DNA of 64,000 nt from Roseobacter sp. GAI101. GTDB taxonomy: Bacteria; Pseudomonadota; Alphaproteobacteria; Rhodobacterales; Rhodobacteraceae. The notes under the pieces are model-generated. The model was not told the origin of the DNA. It made no database searches and saw only the letters and a program-made list of their open reading frames with translations. Positions within the stretch are counted from its first letter, which is position 1, and every line of letters begins with the position of its first letter. Where the stretch lies: assembly GCF_000156335.1 (NCBI RefSeq), contig NZ_DS999213.1:3665039-3729038 (forward strand), given 5' to 3'. This document shows, one piece after another, positions 63,858 through 64,000 of the stretch. The position numbers were made by a program, and so were the translations under genes.

Positions 63858-64000
63858 TCCGGCGGCTTGTCATCACCCTTGACCTCCAAATTCTTGGCCA
63901 CCGGCACAAGGATCTGAAAAACGGCCTTTCTGCCCAGCCCAAGCTGACCGCCTAGACCATCGCAAACCTTGCGACCAAATGGTCCTGGGGGATTGAAATG
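63796..64000 (-). CDS. Possible 3' end of a gene cut by the window edge
   Basis: A frame open from the window end for 67 residues (ending LPPAAVVSMHK) overlaps the putA 3' end by 62 bases. Codon use is unremarkable and no motif is recognised. It could be a real convergent gene or chance. Confidence 0.2.

Noticed and set aside
1..64000. CRISPR array, rRNA operon or complete insertion sequence
   Set aside because: No regularly spaced repeats, no rRNA-like sequence and no transposase frame were seen in the window.

Overview
The window is chromosomal DNA of an alphaproteobacterium, most probably a marine member of the Rhodobacteraceae (Roseobacter group). The support is gene order (pcm, tolC, a PopZ-like gene), a roseobacter-type hypothetical gene (3566-3886), many TRAP/ABC uptake and LysR genes, a G+C-rich coding style, and two copies of an intergenic repeat remembered from roseobacters. 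The genus cannot be fixed from the sequence alone.

Layout. 1-4.7 kb is a conserved housekeeping block: protein repair methyltransferase, TolC-type outer membrane channel, a PopZ-like polar protein and EF-P. 4.7-13.9 kb is a catabolic cluster: a dipeptide/oligopeptide-type ABC importer whose binding-protein gene carries two frameshifts, a LysR regulator, and a YtcJ-like amidohydrolase translationally coupled to a CobW-type GTPase. 13.9-35.2 kb is mixed core metabolism: YgfZ, a glycosyltransferase, an MsbA-like exporter, two aminotransferases with a tiny membrane protein between them, a crotonase, ValRS, a form II CoxL-like molybdenum hydroxylase with one frameshift, a thioesterase, MetF/MetR, an MDR reductase, an inositol monophosphatase, a DJ-1-like protein, a GFA protein, a rhomboid protease, an Lrp regulator and tRNA-Leu(TAA).

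35.1-40.8 kb is a small integrative element in the 3' end of that tRNA gene. It has a 16-bp direct repeat at each end, a tyrosine integrase and an AlpA-like protein. It also carries a chain of overlapping very small genes with a winged-helix protein, a zinc-ribbon-like element protein and a DUF6499/DUF2285-like protein. Its A+T-richer cargo is a two-gene unit, a two-TM GAF-domain protein plus a 64-residue basic protein. This cargo is the best candidate for an undescribed system, possibly sensing or anti-phage, but its function is not shown by the sequence.

40.8-51.4 kb is accessory DNA: VOC protein, a YaeQ remnant, a PhnD-like protein, then a redox cluster with two LysR regulators, MDR and SDR enzymes, WrbA, a DsbA-like protein and an EamA exporter that runs into a broken AraC-type gene. 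51.4-59.7 kb is one coherent operon for four-carbon sugar acids: a GntR regulator, D-erythronate dehydrogenase, a TRAP transporter, L-threonate dehydrogenase, and the kinase, decarboxylase and isomerase that lead to dihydroxyacetone phosphate. The window closes with a 1222-residue PutA for proline oxidation. The Lrp gene at 34.5 kb is a possible but unproven regulator of putA.
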